Shown here: in pieces, positions 27,956 through 36,538 of the stretch
Layout: each line of letters starts with the position of its first letter
How positions within the stretch are numbered: the first letter of the stretch is position 1
Origin: Herbaspirillum rhizosphaerae
Lineage (GTDB): Bacteria; Pseudomonadota; Gammaproteobacteria; Burkholderiales; Burkholderiaceae_D
Assembly (NCBI RefSeq): GCF_001189965.1
Contig: NZ_LFLU01000008.1
Span: 124,001 to 188,000 of the forward strand
Reading direction: 5' to 3'
Length of the DNA stretch: 64,000 nucleotides
The notes under the pieces: generated by a model
Database searches by the model: none
What the model saw: only the letters and a program-made list of their open reading frames with translations
What the model was told of the DNA's origin: nothing
Translations under genes and position numbers: made by a program

Positions 27956-28816
27956 TCACTCCAGCATGGCGTCCAGGCCTTCGGTCAGTTCCTTCAAGGC
28001 CGGCATGGCGCGATCCGCACGGTCCTTCGCATGCGCGACCAAGGCCGGCACCCAGCTGGCGTCGACGCCGAGCTTCTTGGCGACGGCGGTCGGGTAGCTT
28101 TCCACCAGCTCTTCGTCGCTCAGTTCCAGCACCTCGGAACGGGCGCGCCAGGCGCCGAGGTGCACCCAGGCGGCGGATCTGTTGAACGGGCTCGGTGTCA
28201 GCGGATCGGGCACGTCTTGCAGCGTGGCGCTCAGCGATTCGGGGAAATTCCAGATCTTGGCCAGTTCGGCCGAGACGTCGCCGTAGTGGAAGCTGAGCTT
28301 TTCCTTTTCCAGCGCGGCGCGGCCGGCGTCGAGGACGTTCAGCTGTTTGTCCAGCGGCGCCATCTCAGCCGGCGCGACGGCGTGCATCTGCAACTGGCCG
28401 ATGCCGTGCATCATGCCCAAAGTGAAAACGGCATCGCCGTTGTCGCCGCCCTTGTGGGCCAGCCAGCGCGCGGCGCAGGCGGTGTAGAGGTTGTAGCGCC
28501 AGAATTGCTGCAGGTCCATGCCCTTGGTGTTCTTGAAGGCGGCGACCATGCCGTTGCCCAGCACCAGGTTGCGCACCATCACGAAGCCCAGCATGCGCAA
28601 CGCATCGTCGACGGTGCCGACCGTGCGCGAAACATGGAAGTAGGCGGAATTGGCCAGGCGCAACAGTTTGGCGCTCAGGGCCGGGTCGCTGGCGATGAGA
28701 TGGGCGATTTCGTTGGCGGAGATGTCTTCGGAATTGAAGCTCTCAATGAGCTGCTGTACGACTTTGGGGACGGTGGGCAGCTTGTTGGGCTGATCGACCA
28801 GGCTCTTCAGTTCCAT
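27956..28816 (-). CDS. HDOD-domain signalling protein
   Basis: A 286-residue soluble protein. The HDOD domain fills residues 8-210 (LPTVPKVVQQLIE, IAHLIASDPALSAKLLRLAN, AYFHVSRTVGTVDDALRMLG). HDOD domains resemble HD phosphohydrolases but lack the full metal site, and serve as adaptors in motility, competence or cyclic-di-GMP networks. No second signalling domain is attached. GGGGAACGCC precedes the ATG. It is divergent from the DUF3141 gene. Confidence 0.87.
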   Translation of the reverse strand: MELKSLVDQPNKLPTVPKVVQQLIESFNSEDISANEIAHLIASDPALSAKLLRLANSAYFHVSRTVGTVDDALRMLGFVMVRNLVLGNGMVAAFKNTKGMDLQQFWRYNLYTACAARWLAHKGGDNGDAVFTLGMMHGIGQLQMHAVAPAEMAPLDKQLNVLDAGRAALEKEKLSFHYGDVSAELAKIWNFPESLSATLQDVPDPLTPSPFNRSAAWVHLGAWRARSEVLELSDEELVESYPTAVAKKLGVDASWVPALVAHAKDRADRAMPALKELTEGLDAMLE

Positions 28817-28993
28817 GCGGCGTTCCCCTTTTTGTCAATTCGGTAACTCTGGTTTCATAAATTCTGCGTACACTCAATTCAATGAATTGCGGTTTTATTG
28901 TCGCAGAGATCAGACATTTTGATCGCGTCTTTCTCGGTATGATGTTCGAGATCGTTGTATAAATCGTCACACCATCATCGAAGGAGTGGATCC

Positions 28994-31420
28994 ATGGCAA
29001 CGCGCAAGAAACCTGGTCAAACCGAGGAACCCGCGTCGCAAGCCGCTCCCGCTTCCGTTTTTCCGCAACTGGGCGACGTCAATGCCTACCTGACGGACGC
29101 CATGCAGCGTACCTATCTGTTCCTCGATACCTTGCTCGATCGCGGCAATAACTATCTGGAGCATCTCGACCAGGGCACGCCGCCGTTGCTGAAGTTCGCG
29201 CATGAGGTGGTGATGGATGGGCACGACCTGCCGAATCCCTGCAATTACGCCTTGCTGCGCCTGCAGCCGCCGGCCAGCATGCCGGTCAAGCCGGATGCAC
29301 GTCCGGTGATGGTGGTCGATCCGCGCGCCGGGCATGGTCCGGGCATCGGCGGTTTCAAATTCGATTCGGAAGTGGGCATGGCCATGCGCGCCGGGCACAC
29401 GGTGTATTTCGTGACCTTCCGCCCTGAGCCGGAGGACGGCCAGACCTTGCTGACCGTCATGGATACCGAAGCGCTGTTCCTGGAAGAAGTCATCAAGCGT
29501 CATCCGCAATGCACGGCCAAGCCGGTGGTGATCGGCAACTGCCAGGCCGGATGGGCGATGATGGCCTTGAATGCGCGCCGTCCCGACCTGTTCGGCCCGC
29601 TGATGATCGTCGGTGCGCCGGTGTCTTACTGGGCCGGCAGCTCTACGCTCAACCCCATGCGCTATAGCGGCGCGTCGCTGGGCGGCTCCTGGCTGGCGTC
29701 GATGACCAGCGACCTGGGCGCGGACCGTTTCGACGGCGCATATCTGGTCGAGAATTTCGAGAAGCTCAATCCCGCCAACACGCTGTGGAGCAAGTACTAC
29801 AACCTCTGGTCCAACGTCGATACCGAAGCCGAACGCTTCCTCGAGTTCGAACGCTGGTGGGGCGGCTATTTCCGCATGACCGGCAGCGAGATCGAGTCCA
29901 TCGTCGAGAACCTGTTCGTCGGCAACAAGCTTGCGCGCGGCACCATGATGGCGGGCGACAAGCCCATCGACCTGCGCAACATCACCTCGCCCATCGTGGT
30001 GTTCGCCTCCTGGGGCGACAACATCACGCCGCCGCCGCAGGCGCTGAACTGGATCATCGACACCTGGGGCGACGAACGCGCGATCGCCGCGGCCGGCCGC
30101 ACCATCATTTACGTGCTGCACGAAAGCGTCGGCCACCTCGGCATCTTTGTCGGCGGTTCCATTGCGCTGAAGGAACACGACCAGCTGGTGACCTCGCTGG
30201 ACGTGATCGAGAGTCTGCCGCCCGGATTGTATGAGATGAAGCTGGAAGCCAAAGCCGGCAAAGAGGAACAGCGCTGGGACGAGCTGGAGCCGGGCGACTA
30301 TACGGTGCACTACCAGCACCGCACCATGGACGACATCCGCAAGATCAATCCGGAAGGCCGCGACGAAGAAGCGATGTTTTCCACCATCGCGCAATGGTCG
30401 GAATTCAACGCCAACCTCTACAAGACCTATGTGCGTCCATGGATAAAGATGAGCGCCACGCGCGAAGTCGCCAACACCATGGTCAAGCTCAATCCCTTAC
30501 GCATGCAGCGCCAGATGTTTTCGGATTCGTTCATGCTGGCGCCGTTCATCCGTCAGAAGGCGGCCGAAGCGCGCGCCAATCGCGTCACGGTCGGCAAGGA
30601 TCATCCGCTCAAGCAGTTCGAACAAAAGATGGCGGAACAGATTACCGACGAACTCAACGCCTACCGCGATCGCCGCGATGCGCGCACGGTCAAGACCACG
30701 CGTCAGGTGTTCGGCCCGGAAGGCCTGGGCGCCTGGCTCAAACCGCAGGAACCGGATGCGGACGTGGCGCATGCACGCGCCTTGCGCGAGCTGGACGACT
30801 ATCGCGAGCGGGCGCTGGAACACATCGCGGAAGGCGGTTTTGCCGAAGCGGTGTGCCGCATCGTGGTCGCCGGGATGATATCCATCGGCGCCTTTGAACG
30901 CCGCAGCCTGCGCCTGGCGCGCCTGCTGGCGCAATTGCCGAGCATGCATGCGAGTGTGTCGACCAAGACCAACTGGGTGCAACTGCTGAAGGAGCAGGCG
31001 CGCATCACGGCCGTGGCGCCGATTGAAGCATTGAACGCGCTGGAGCAATTGCTGCCCGATACCGCAACACGCGAACGCGCGCTGGCGGTGTCGGCAGCGG
31101 TGATGATGATCGAGCCGACACTGGCCAATCCACGTTCGGAAATCATCGAGTTCCTGATCGGCACGCTGGGCGTCGATCCGCAACGGGTGATCGGCCTGGC
31201 GCGCAAGCTGACCGATGCGCTGGAGAAGCCGGAGCCGAAGGCGGCCGCCAAACCGGCAGCGAAGCCGGCAGCGAAGCCGGCGGCCAAGGTAGCGGTGAAG
31301 GCGACCGCTGCCAGGGCAGCTAAAACAGTCAAGACCACAATCAAGGTTGGAGCAAAACCTGCAGCAGTAAAAAAAGCTGCCGCCAAGCCCAGAACAAGCA
31401 GAAGCAAGACGGTCGCATAG
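28994..31420 (+). CDS. DUF3141 protein: PhaC-like hydrolase fold with H1-like Ala/Lys tail
   Basis: An 808-residue protein. The core (about 60-450) is an alpha/beta hydrolase related to polyhydroxyalkanoate synthase, with a Cys nucleophile in the PhaC-style lipase box GNCQAG (Cys183), an acid in FASWGDNITPP, and a histidine in HESVGHLG. Residues 450-740 are helical and specific to DUF3141. Residues 745-808 form a very basic Ala/Lys/Pro tail built of AAKPA repeats, like histone H1-like or PhaM-type DNA-binding tails. AAGGAG precedes the Met at 28994; the extra codons back to 28955 are unlikely. The role is unproven: acyl or polyhydroxybutyrate metabolism with nucleoid contact is an inference from the fold and tail. 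Confidence 0.8.
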   Translation: MATRKKPGQTEEPASQAAPASVFPQLGDVNAYLTDAMQRTYLFLDTLLDRGNNYLEHLDQGTPPLLKFAHEVVMDGHDLPNPCNYALLRLQPPASMPVKPDARPVMVVDPRAGHGPGIGGFKFDSEVGMAMRAGHTVYFVTFRPEPEDGQTLLTVMDTEALFLEEVIKRHPQCTAKPVVIGNCQAGWAMMALNARRPDLFGPLMIVGAPVSYWAGSSTLNPMRYSGASLGGSWLASMTSDLGADRFDGAYLVENFEKLNPANTLWSKYYNLWSNVDTEAERFLEFERWWGGYFRMTGSEIESIVENLFVGNKLARGTMMAGDKPIDLRNITSPIVVFASWGDNITPPPQALNWIIDTWGDERAIAAAGRTIIYVLHESVGHLGIFVGGSIALKEHDQLVTSLDVIESLPPGLYEMKLEAKAGKEEQRWDELEPGDYTVHYQHRTMDDIRKINPEGRDEEAMFSTIAQWSEFNANLYKTYVRPWIKMSATREVANTMVKLNPLRMQRQMFSDSFMLAPFIRQKAAEARANRVTVGKDHPLKQFEQKMAEQITDELNAYRDRRDARTVKTTRQVFGPEGLGAWLKPQEPDADVAHARALRELDDYRERALEHIAEGGFAEAVCRIVVAGMISIGAFERRSLRLARLLAQLPSMHASVSTKTNWVQLLKEQARITAVAPIEALNALEQLLPDTATRERALAVSAAVMMIEPTLANPRSEIIEFLIGTLGVDPQRVIGLARKLTDALEKPEPKAAAKPAAKPAAKPAAKVAVKATAARAAKTVKTTIKVGAKPAAVKKAAAKPRTSRSKTVA

Positions 31421-31705
31421 ACAGCGCAGGTCTTTGACTGCAAGGTCCAGGTCGGTTCGTACGTAGGTAAAGCTTACCGGCGCAAGACTTGGTAGGTTTC
31501 TTGTCCGGCTGATGTTAAGATAATTTCAAGCAGAAAAATAACAGCAAGGGGTGCGTGAAACGGCGCAATGCGGTGGGATACGTTGCGTCGGCACGCGTTG
31601 GGGATTCACTGCATTTTCCATTCCGGAAATACATGCACGACACGCGTCCTTCCGTCTGGGACATGTTTCCTCCTTGTTTTATTTCTAATAATGACAGGGG
31701 TGAGC

Positions 31706-33151
31706 ATGGTGGATTTCTTGAAGGGGGCGACCTGCGTCGTCGTGTTGTCTTCTCTGGCGGGTTGCGGAGCTCTCGATCCGGTCAATATGATTCTTTCCGC
31801 GCGGGCGTCGTCCTACGACATGGTGGCGGAAATGACCTCGCCGGAAATGCGCAACATCACGTTGACTTCCTTGCGTACGGCTGATTGCCAGAGTCTGGCC
31901 GGCGTCTTGCCTATCTATCAGGAAGATCTGAAAAAAGGCACCGCAAAAGCCGATCGCGTGGATATTGCCGTCGCCGAAATGAACATTTCCGTGGTGAAGC
32001 AGATTCAGGGCGAGAAGTCGTGTCCCGTCACGCCTCCACCGTTGCAGGCGAAGACACCGGCTGCAAGGTCGGCATCTGCGCCCGCAGCGGCAGTTGCCGC
32101 TTCACCCGCCCTCAAGGTCGCGCAAGGCTCGCTGGAGCTTACCGTCGACAGTGTCCCGTCGTCATTGGCAAAATCGCTGGGTATGACCGATTTGAAAGGC
32201 GCTTTGGTCGTCGATGCGAAAAAGGGCAGCGCGGCTGACAAGGCAGGCATCAAGCCGCTCGACGTGATTCTTGAAGTCAACGGCCAGCCGGTGGTCACGC
32301 CGACTGACTTTGACAGCATCGTCGGTCGTATGCGCCCGGGCTACAAGGCGCCTTTGCGCGTCTTCCGCGCCGGCAAGACACGCAACGTCACGGTTGTGGT
32401 GAGCAAAGAAGAGCGCGCTGTCCCAACCGCTATTGCGGCGGCAGCCCCGGTGGTTCCCGAGCCGGATACGGCGCCGTCGATGGCCAGTCCGGTTCTGGCC
32501 GAGCATGGCTGGATGGGGATGCAATACGTGATGGGCGCCAAGGGCTTGTTCGATGATGTTCCGCCGTGGCTGGCGAGTTCGCTCGGCCTGGGGCAGACGC
32601 GCGGTGTGGTAATGGGCGGCGCCATCCCGAATGGCGCCGCCGACAGGGCCGGTCTCAAAACCCTGGACGTCTTGCTTTCTCTGAATGGCCGTCCGCTGGA
32701 GAATCGGCAACAACTGATCGAGTTGCTGGGGCGCGTGCCCGGCGGCACGTCGCTCAAGCTGGGCGTCTGGCGCAATCGCAAGCTGGAATTCGTACAGGTG
32801 ACCCTGAGTCCCCAGGCGACGCAACTGACACTGCCTGCGGGGATGTCGGGCTATTGTTTTGCCTGGGTCAACGCAAATACTGCGACAAAAAACGGTGCAA
32901 TCAGTTATGAATTCATCGTGCCGGCAGCTGACGCCGTCGATGACATCAATCAGGCGATAGGCGCTCAGTTCCGAGCCGCCATGGTCGAACGCGGGCTTGG
33001 TTCCGACTTCGGCGATGCGCCGGGATATGCCGTCTGCCGCAAGACACGGGAGGCGATCGTCAAATTGCGTGAAGAGGCAACGACGGCCTTGAGGCAGAGC
33101 TTCGCCGCCACAGGAAAAGATACGCTTTCCCTGTACTGGGTGCCACGCTGA
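31706..33151 (+). CDS. Lipoprotein with two PDZ domains
   Basis: A 481-residue predicted lipoprotein. A short signal ends at the lipobox LAGC (Cys20). After a 150-residue region of no known kind come PDZ domain 1 (about 143-233; GALVVDAKKGSAADKAGIKP, LDVILEVNGQPV) and PDZ domain 2 (about 270-375; GVVMGGAIPNGAADRAGLKT, LDVLLSLNGRPL). The C-terminal part has two cysteines and no protease motif, so it is a scaffold or sensor rather than a DegP-type protease. AGGGG precedes the Met at 31706; the frame is open further upstream to 31568 but without signals. The next gene encodes a related one-PDZ lipoprotein 37 bases downstream, likely one operon. The 285 bases before it hold no gene I can support. 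Confidence 0.8.
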   Translation: MVDFLKGATCVVVLSSLAGCGALDPVNMILSARASSYDMVAEMTSPEMRNITLTSLRTADCQSLAGVLPIYQEDLKKGTAKADRVDIAVAEMNISVVKQIQGEKSCPVTPPPLQAKTPAARSASAPAAAVAASPALKVAQGSLELTVDSVPSSLAKSLGMTDLKGALVVDAKKGSAADKAGIKPLDVILEVNGQPVVTPTDFDSIVGRMRPGYKAPLRVFRAGKTRNVTVVVSKEERAVPTAIAAAAPVVPEPDTAPSMASPVLAEHGWMGMQYVMGAKGLFDDVPPWLASSLGLGQTRGVVMGGAIPNGAADRAGLKTLDVLLSLNGRPLENRQQLIELLGRVPGGTSLKLGVWRNRKLEFVQVTLSPQATQLTLPAGMSGYCFAWVNANTATKNGAISYEFIVPAADAVDDINQAIGAQFRAAMVERGLGSDFGDAPGYAVCRKTREAIVKLREEATTALRQSFAATGKDTLSLYWVPR

Positions 33152-33188
33152 ATAGCGCAAGCCGACGCTCAATGTTCCGGGACATGTC

Positions 33189-34244
33189 ATGACAACATAC
33201 TCCAAGCTTCTTGCCTGGGCTGCAGCAGCCTGCGCTGCAATCGCATTGTCGGGCTGCATGGCAGTGCATTCCGTGGTCTCGCCGATGATGCAATCGGCGA
33301 TGCAAAACTCCGTCGAAGCCAACGCGACGCCGGAGAGCATGGGCATATCGACCTCGGCTTATCGCGGCAAGAGCTGTACCGAACTTGCGGCCCTGGCGCA
33401 ACAATTCGCCAAGTCGCAGAACGATCCGGGCACGGAGCCGTTCACCAGGAAAACCTTCGGCTGGCATATTGACGCCATCAATCAGGTTCGTTCCGAGCAA
33501 GGCTGCATCGCCGGTGGCGGGACGCCGAAGGTCGGCGCATCCGGCGAGGTGCCGATGTTCGGATTCTGCTGGTATGCCGAGCCCGGGGGCACCGGCACGT
33601 TCTACGCTTCCCCGGTATTTCCGTATGTGGATTGGTACGTCGATCGCGGCGACCATGAAACAAAAGAGTTCGTGGCCTATCTGAAGAGCCGTTATTCTCC
33701 TGCAGCGGCGGCAGGCTATTGCCAGGCGGAGGATACGCGTGCGCGCGCCGATGCAGCGCGTGAAAAATTATGGGGCCAGATGTTTGGCAACCTCAGTTCC
33801 CGCCGCGTTGCTGTCGCCTGGACACCGGTCAGCAAACCGCCGCCACGCAAGCCGGTGACAAAGACCGCCGTCGCAACGCAGCCCTCAATGCAGCCCGCCA
33901 TGCCACTTGCACCATCCTCCGGAGCAAACGCGAACCCGGGCACAGGTGCGGCAAAAACCATGGGATTGCAACTGGTAAGTGTCGACGAAGCCAGCGCAAA
34001 AAAACTGGGGCTTAAATCCGTTCAAGGCGCCTTGGTCAGCGACGTCGCCAAGAACGGAACTGCGGCAAAAGCCGGGCTGCGTCAGTTTGACGTCATCGCC
34101 GAGATCGCTGGTCAGGAAACCCGTACACCCGAAGAAGCGCAGGCCATCCTCGAGGCCATGCGTCCTGGTTTCAACGCGCCGTTGCGCGTCTGGCGCGCCC
34201 GCAAGATGCTGGATCTGACGCTGGAAGTCGCCCCGGCGCAATAA
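33189..34244 (+). CDS. Lipoprotein with C-terminal PDZ domain
   Basis: A 351-residue predicted lipoprotein: signal peptide 1-22, lipobox LSGC with Cys23. The middle part has paired cysteines (KSCTELAALAQQF, QGCIAGGG, FGFCWYAEPGG). A Pro/Ala-rich linker (about 215-250) leads to one PDZ domain (255-350; GALVSDVAKNGTAAKAGL, FDVIAEIAGQE). This PDZ domain is clearly related to the first PDZ domain of the upstream gene (both have MRPGxxAPLRVxRARK-type endings), which suggests duplication. No enzyme motif. The pair probably acts at the periplasmic face of a membrane, role unknown. Confidence 0.8.
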   Translation: MTTYSKLLAWAAAACAAIALSGCMAVHSVVSPMMQSAMQNSVEANATPESMGISTSAYRGKSCTELAALAQQFAKSQNDPGTEPFTRKTFGWHIDAINQVRSEQGCIAGGGTPKVGASGEVPMFGFCWYAEPGGTGTFYASPVFPYVDWYVDRGDHETKEFVAYLKSRYSPAAAAGYCQAEDTRARADAAREKLWGQMFGNLSSRRVAVAWTPVSKPPPRKPVTKTAVATQPSMQPAMPLAPSSGANANPGTGAAKTMGLQLVSVDEASAKKLGLKSVQGALVSDVAKNGTAAKAGLRQFDVIAEIAGQETRTPEEAQAILEAMRPGFNAPLRVWRARKMLDLTLEVAPAQ

Positions 34245-34319
34245 GGCTGTTGCCAATCCCTTGCGGTTTGCCGGCACATTTTCCGGCAGGACCGCGACGC
34301 TGGCATCCGGCAATTCGTT

Positions 34320-34382
34320 GGCAAAAAAGCTGCCGCCAAGCCCCGTGCAACAAGGAGCAAGACGGCAGCAAAGGCGGCTTAG
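34320..34382 (+). pseudogene. Orphan copy of an Ala/Lys-rich C-terminal coding tail
   Basis: Read in one frame, these bases encode GKKAAAKPRATRSKTAAKAA and a stop. Twenty-one consecutive bases, starting with the A-run, are identical to the 3' end of the DUF3141 gene (31372-31393 region), and the following ...GAGCAAGACGG also matches closely. No start codon, ribosome-binding site or extended upstream frame goes with it. It looks like a leftover 3' end from a duplication or an insertion. Confidence 0.55.
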
Positions 34383-34395
34383 GCCTTGCTTGCGA

Positions 34396-34423
34396 AGTCT
34401 GTTCGGTATGGGACGAACAGACT
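34396..34423. terminator. Hairpin after the desaturase stop codon
   Basis: A perfect 10-bp stem AGTCTGTTCG/CGAACAGACT with an 8-base loop, abutting the desaturase stop on the minus strand. There is no T-run on either side, so it is a weak or rho-assisted terminator at best. Confidence 0.45.
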
Positions 34424-35536
34424 CTAAGCCGCTTCCACAACTACTCTTAACGGGTTACTGGTCGGACGGCCTTTGAAATCCGTCCAGCACAGGCGGTCGA
34501 AGTCGTACAGCTTGCAGCGCCGCGCCGTGTCGAAATACCAGCGCCAGGAAAACTTCTGGATCACGATGCGTCCGGGCAGCATGGTTTCCAGCATCTGTTG
34601 CGCCTTCTTCAGGCGGTACAGCGGTACGCTCATGTCGACGTGATGTGCGGTGTGCTCCATGATGTGATGCAGGGCGGCGCCGATGCCGTTGCGGAAGCTC
34701 AGGTGCACGGTGGTCGAGACGAAGGGCTGTGCCGCGGCCCATTCGGATTTGTCCTGGTACCAGGCGACGTCGACGTGCGTGTGATGCACGTAGACGACGA
34801 AGCCGATCATGGCTTTCCAGAACAGCACCGGCACCGCGAACGCCGTCAGCAGCAAGGTCCAGAACGACTGGTCCGAGGCCTGCGCGGCCCATCCCAGTCC
34901 GGCAATCCAGATCGCCGCTGCAGCGCTCACCAGGATGCCGTCCAACATGAACTCCGCGCGCCGTGTCGGCATCTGCTTTCGCGAAGGGAAGTACATCTTC
35001 TTCCACCACATGTCGATCGTGTAATACAGCCACGGCGCCCAGCCGCTGCGATAGAGGCGCTCCAGCTTCTGGCGCCAGCGCGGCAGCGCCTGGAACTCCT
35101 GCAGCGAATGCGGCTGCCAGACGAAGTCGAACCCCTTGAGATTGGTATAGCCGTGATGCACCACGTTATGTCCGACCGCCCACAGGCTGTAGGGCGTCAG
35201 CGACGGCATGAAGACCAGGCGGCCGAGCCAGGTGTTGAGGCGGCGATTGGCGGTAAAACTCTGGTGGCAGGCGTCATGCCCGAGGATGAACAGGCGGCCG
35301 ATGATGAAGCCGGTCAGCATGCCCAGCAGCAGCTTGGCGATCAGATTGGACACCCATACCGTCGCCGCCATCGACAAGCCGAACAGGCAGAAATCCAGCA
35401 TCACCAGCGCAATGGCCAGCGGCGTGCTGCGTGCGACGATGGGTTCCAGCCAGGAACGGATGATCTTCCGGTGCGGCATGGGGGCGTGCGGAGAAACCGG
35501 AGTAAGCGGCGTCAATGTGGAAACGAGATGCGGCAT
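34424..35536 (-). CDS. Membrane fatty-acid desaturase
   Basis: A 370-residue integral membrane di-iron desaturase. The three histidine boxes are intact: HDACH at 87-91, HNVVHH at 123-128, and HTAHH at 295-299, with an additional HHTH at 251-254. Hydrophobic segments lie near 40-80, 200-220 and 228-250. It inserts double bonds into membrane acyl chains, relevant to temperature or stress adaptation of the inner membrane; the position of the double bond (delta-9 or delta-12) cannot be read. It stands alone between the PDZ lipoproteins and ompW. Confidence 0.88.
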   Translation of the reverse strand: MPHLVSTLTPLTPVSPHAPMPHRKIIRSWLEPIVARSTPLAIALVMLDFCLFGLSMAATVWVSNLIAKLLLGMLTGFIIGRLFILGHDACHQSFTANRRLNTWLGRLVFMPSLTPYSLWAVGHNVVHHGYTNLKGFDFVWQPHSLQEFQALPRWRQKLERLYRSGWAPWLYYTIDMWWKKMYFPSRKQMPTRRAEFMLDGILVSAAAAIWIAGLGWAAQASDQSFWTLLLTAFAVPVLFWKAMIGFVVYVHHTHVDVAWYQDKSEWAAAQPFVSTTVHLSFRNGIGAALHHIMEHTAHHVDMSVPLYRLKKAQQMLETMLPGRIVIQKFSWRWYFDTARRCKLYDFDRLCWTDFKGRPTSNPLRVVVEAA

Positions 35537-35600
35537 GGGATAAAACCTTAAAACCTTAAAACCTTGTGGTGGTGTTATTTTGTGTGAATCTGTGCGTGAA

Positions 35601-36215
35601 TCAAAACCGATAACCCACGCCGACGCCGATCAGCCAGGGATCGATCTTCACCGTGCTCAGCTTGCTGCCGTCGGCCGCCAGCACGTCGCTGCGGATCTGC
35701 ACTTTTTTCACGTCGAAGTTGATCAGCCAGTGACTGTCCAGCTTGACGTCCACGCCGGCCTGCAAGGCGCCGCCGATGCTGTGATTCTCCAGGCGGGCGC
35801 CGCCGTTGAGCAGGTTGACGTCGGAAATGCGCGTGTAGTTGATGCCGGCGCCGAGATATGGGCTGACGGTCGAGGCGGGCGTGAAATGGTATTGCGCCAG
35901 CAAGGTCGGCGGCAGGTGCTTGAAGCTGCCGATGTTTTGGCCGTCCAGGCGTACGTCGTGTTTTTGCGGATAGGTCAGCACCAGTTCGGCAGCCCAGTTG
36001 GGCGTGAAGAAATAGCTGATGTCGACTTCAGGAATGGTCTTGGAACTGACGCTCAGGCGATCCGAGGCGCCCATGCCGCCGATCGGATCGGACTTGTTGT
36101 CCGGGCTGATGTTGACGGCGCGCACGCGCACCAGCCACGGACTTTCTTGTGCGGCGGCTAAGGATGAGGTGGTCATGGCGCCGGCGAGGGCCAGCAGCAT
36201 TGCGATCTTTTTCAT
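35601..36215 (-). CDS. ompW: OmpW-family outer-membrane protein
   Basis: A 204-residue eight-stranded barrel protein. Signal peptide 1-23 (MKKIAMLLALAGAMTTSSLA), then SPWLVRVRAVNISPDN, PEVDISYFFTPNWAAELVLTYP, STVSPYLGAGINYT, and a C-terminal aromatic ending GVGVGYRF. GGAGA precedes the Met at 36215; an upstream extension to 36392 was rejected. OmpW forms a small hydrophobic channel and is classically FNR-regulated. Here an FNR box lies 94 bases upstream of the start, which supports anaerobic induction. Confidence 0.92.
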   Translation of the reverse strand: MKKIAMLLALAGAMTTSSLAAAQESPWLVRVRAVNISPDNKSDPIGGMGASDRLSVSSKTIPEVDISYFFTPNWAAELVLTYPQKHDVRLDGQNIGSFKHLPPTLLAQYHFTPASTVSPYLGAGINYTRISDVNLLNGGARLENHSIGGALQAGVDVKLDSHWLINFDVKKVQIRSDVLAADGSKLSTVKIDPWLIGVGVGYRF

Positions 36216-36308
36216 GATGATTTCTCCGTTTTTTCTCTCGATGAGAACACCAGGTTGTGAACGAGGTTGCGACGCAGCGAAATGTACGCGTGATGCCGGC
36301 CAGGCGAT

Positions 36309-36322
36309 TTGATGTCGATCAA
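36309..36322. promoter_or_regulatory. FNR box between ompW and hemN
   Basis: TTGATGTCGATCAA, a perfect match to the FNR consensus TTGAT-N4-ATCAA. It is 94 bases upstream of ompW. Confidence 0.88.
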
Positions 36323-36409
36323 AAAAGCAAGGGAAGTAGCCTGCAGCGTAGCGAGGTGACCGGCGGCAAGCCGTGCCAGGTGGGTATTTCATCTGCGTTT
36401 GCGGGCCTT

Positions 36410-36423
36410 TTGATGTAGGTCAA
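36410..36423. promoter_or_regulatory. FNR box upstream of hemN
   Basis: TTGATGTAGGTCAA, one mismatch from the FNR consensus, 116 bases upstream of hemN. The 323-base gap between ompW and hemN contains these two boxes and no gene. Confidence 0.8.
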
Positions 36424-36538
36424 GATGGCGGCGGGAGGAGGTCTTTAGACTTGCCGTGATCGGGCCGCTCGCCGTGTCGCCTCGGCACGGCAACCCAGCA
36501 AAACTGAACACGTCGCGGTCGCCTCTGGAGCTAAAAAC

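Noticed and set aside
27808-28185. Plus-strand frame rich in Arg and Pro between the amidohydrolase and HDOD genes
   Set aside because: It mostly overlaps the HDOD gene antisense and has no supporting signal.
31200-31420. AAKPA-coding repeats as a DNA tandem repeat
   Set aside because: The periodicity reflects the Ala/Lys/Pro protein tail; units are not regular at the DNA level.
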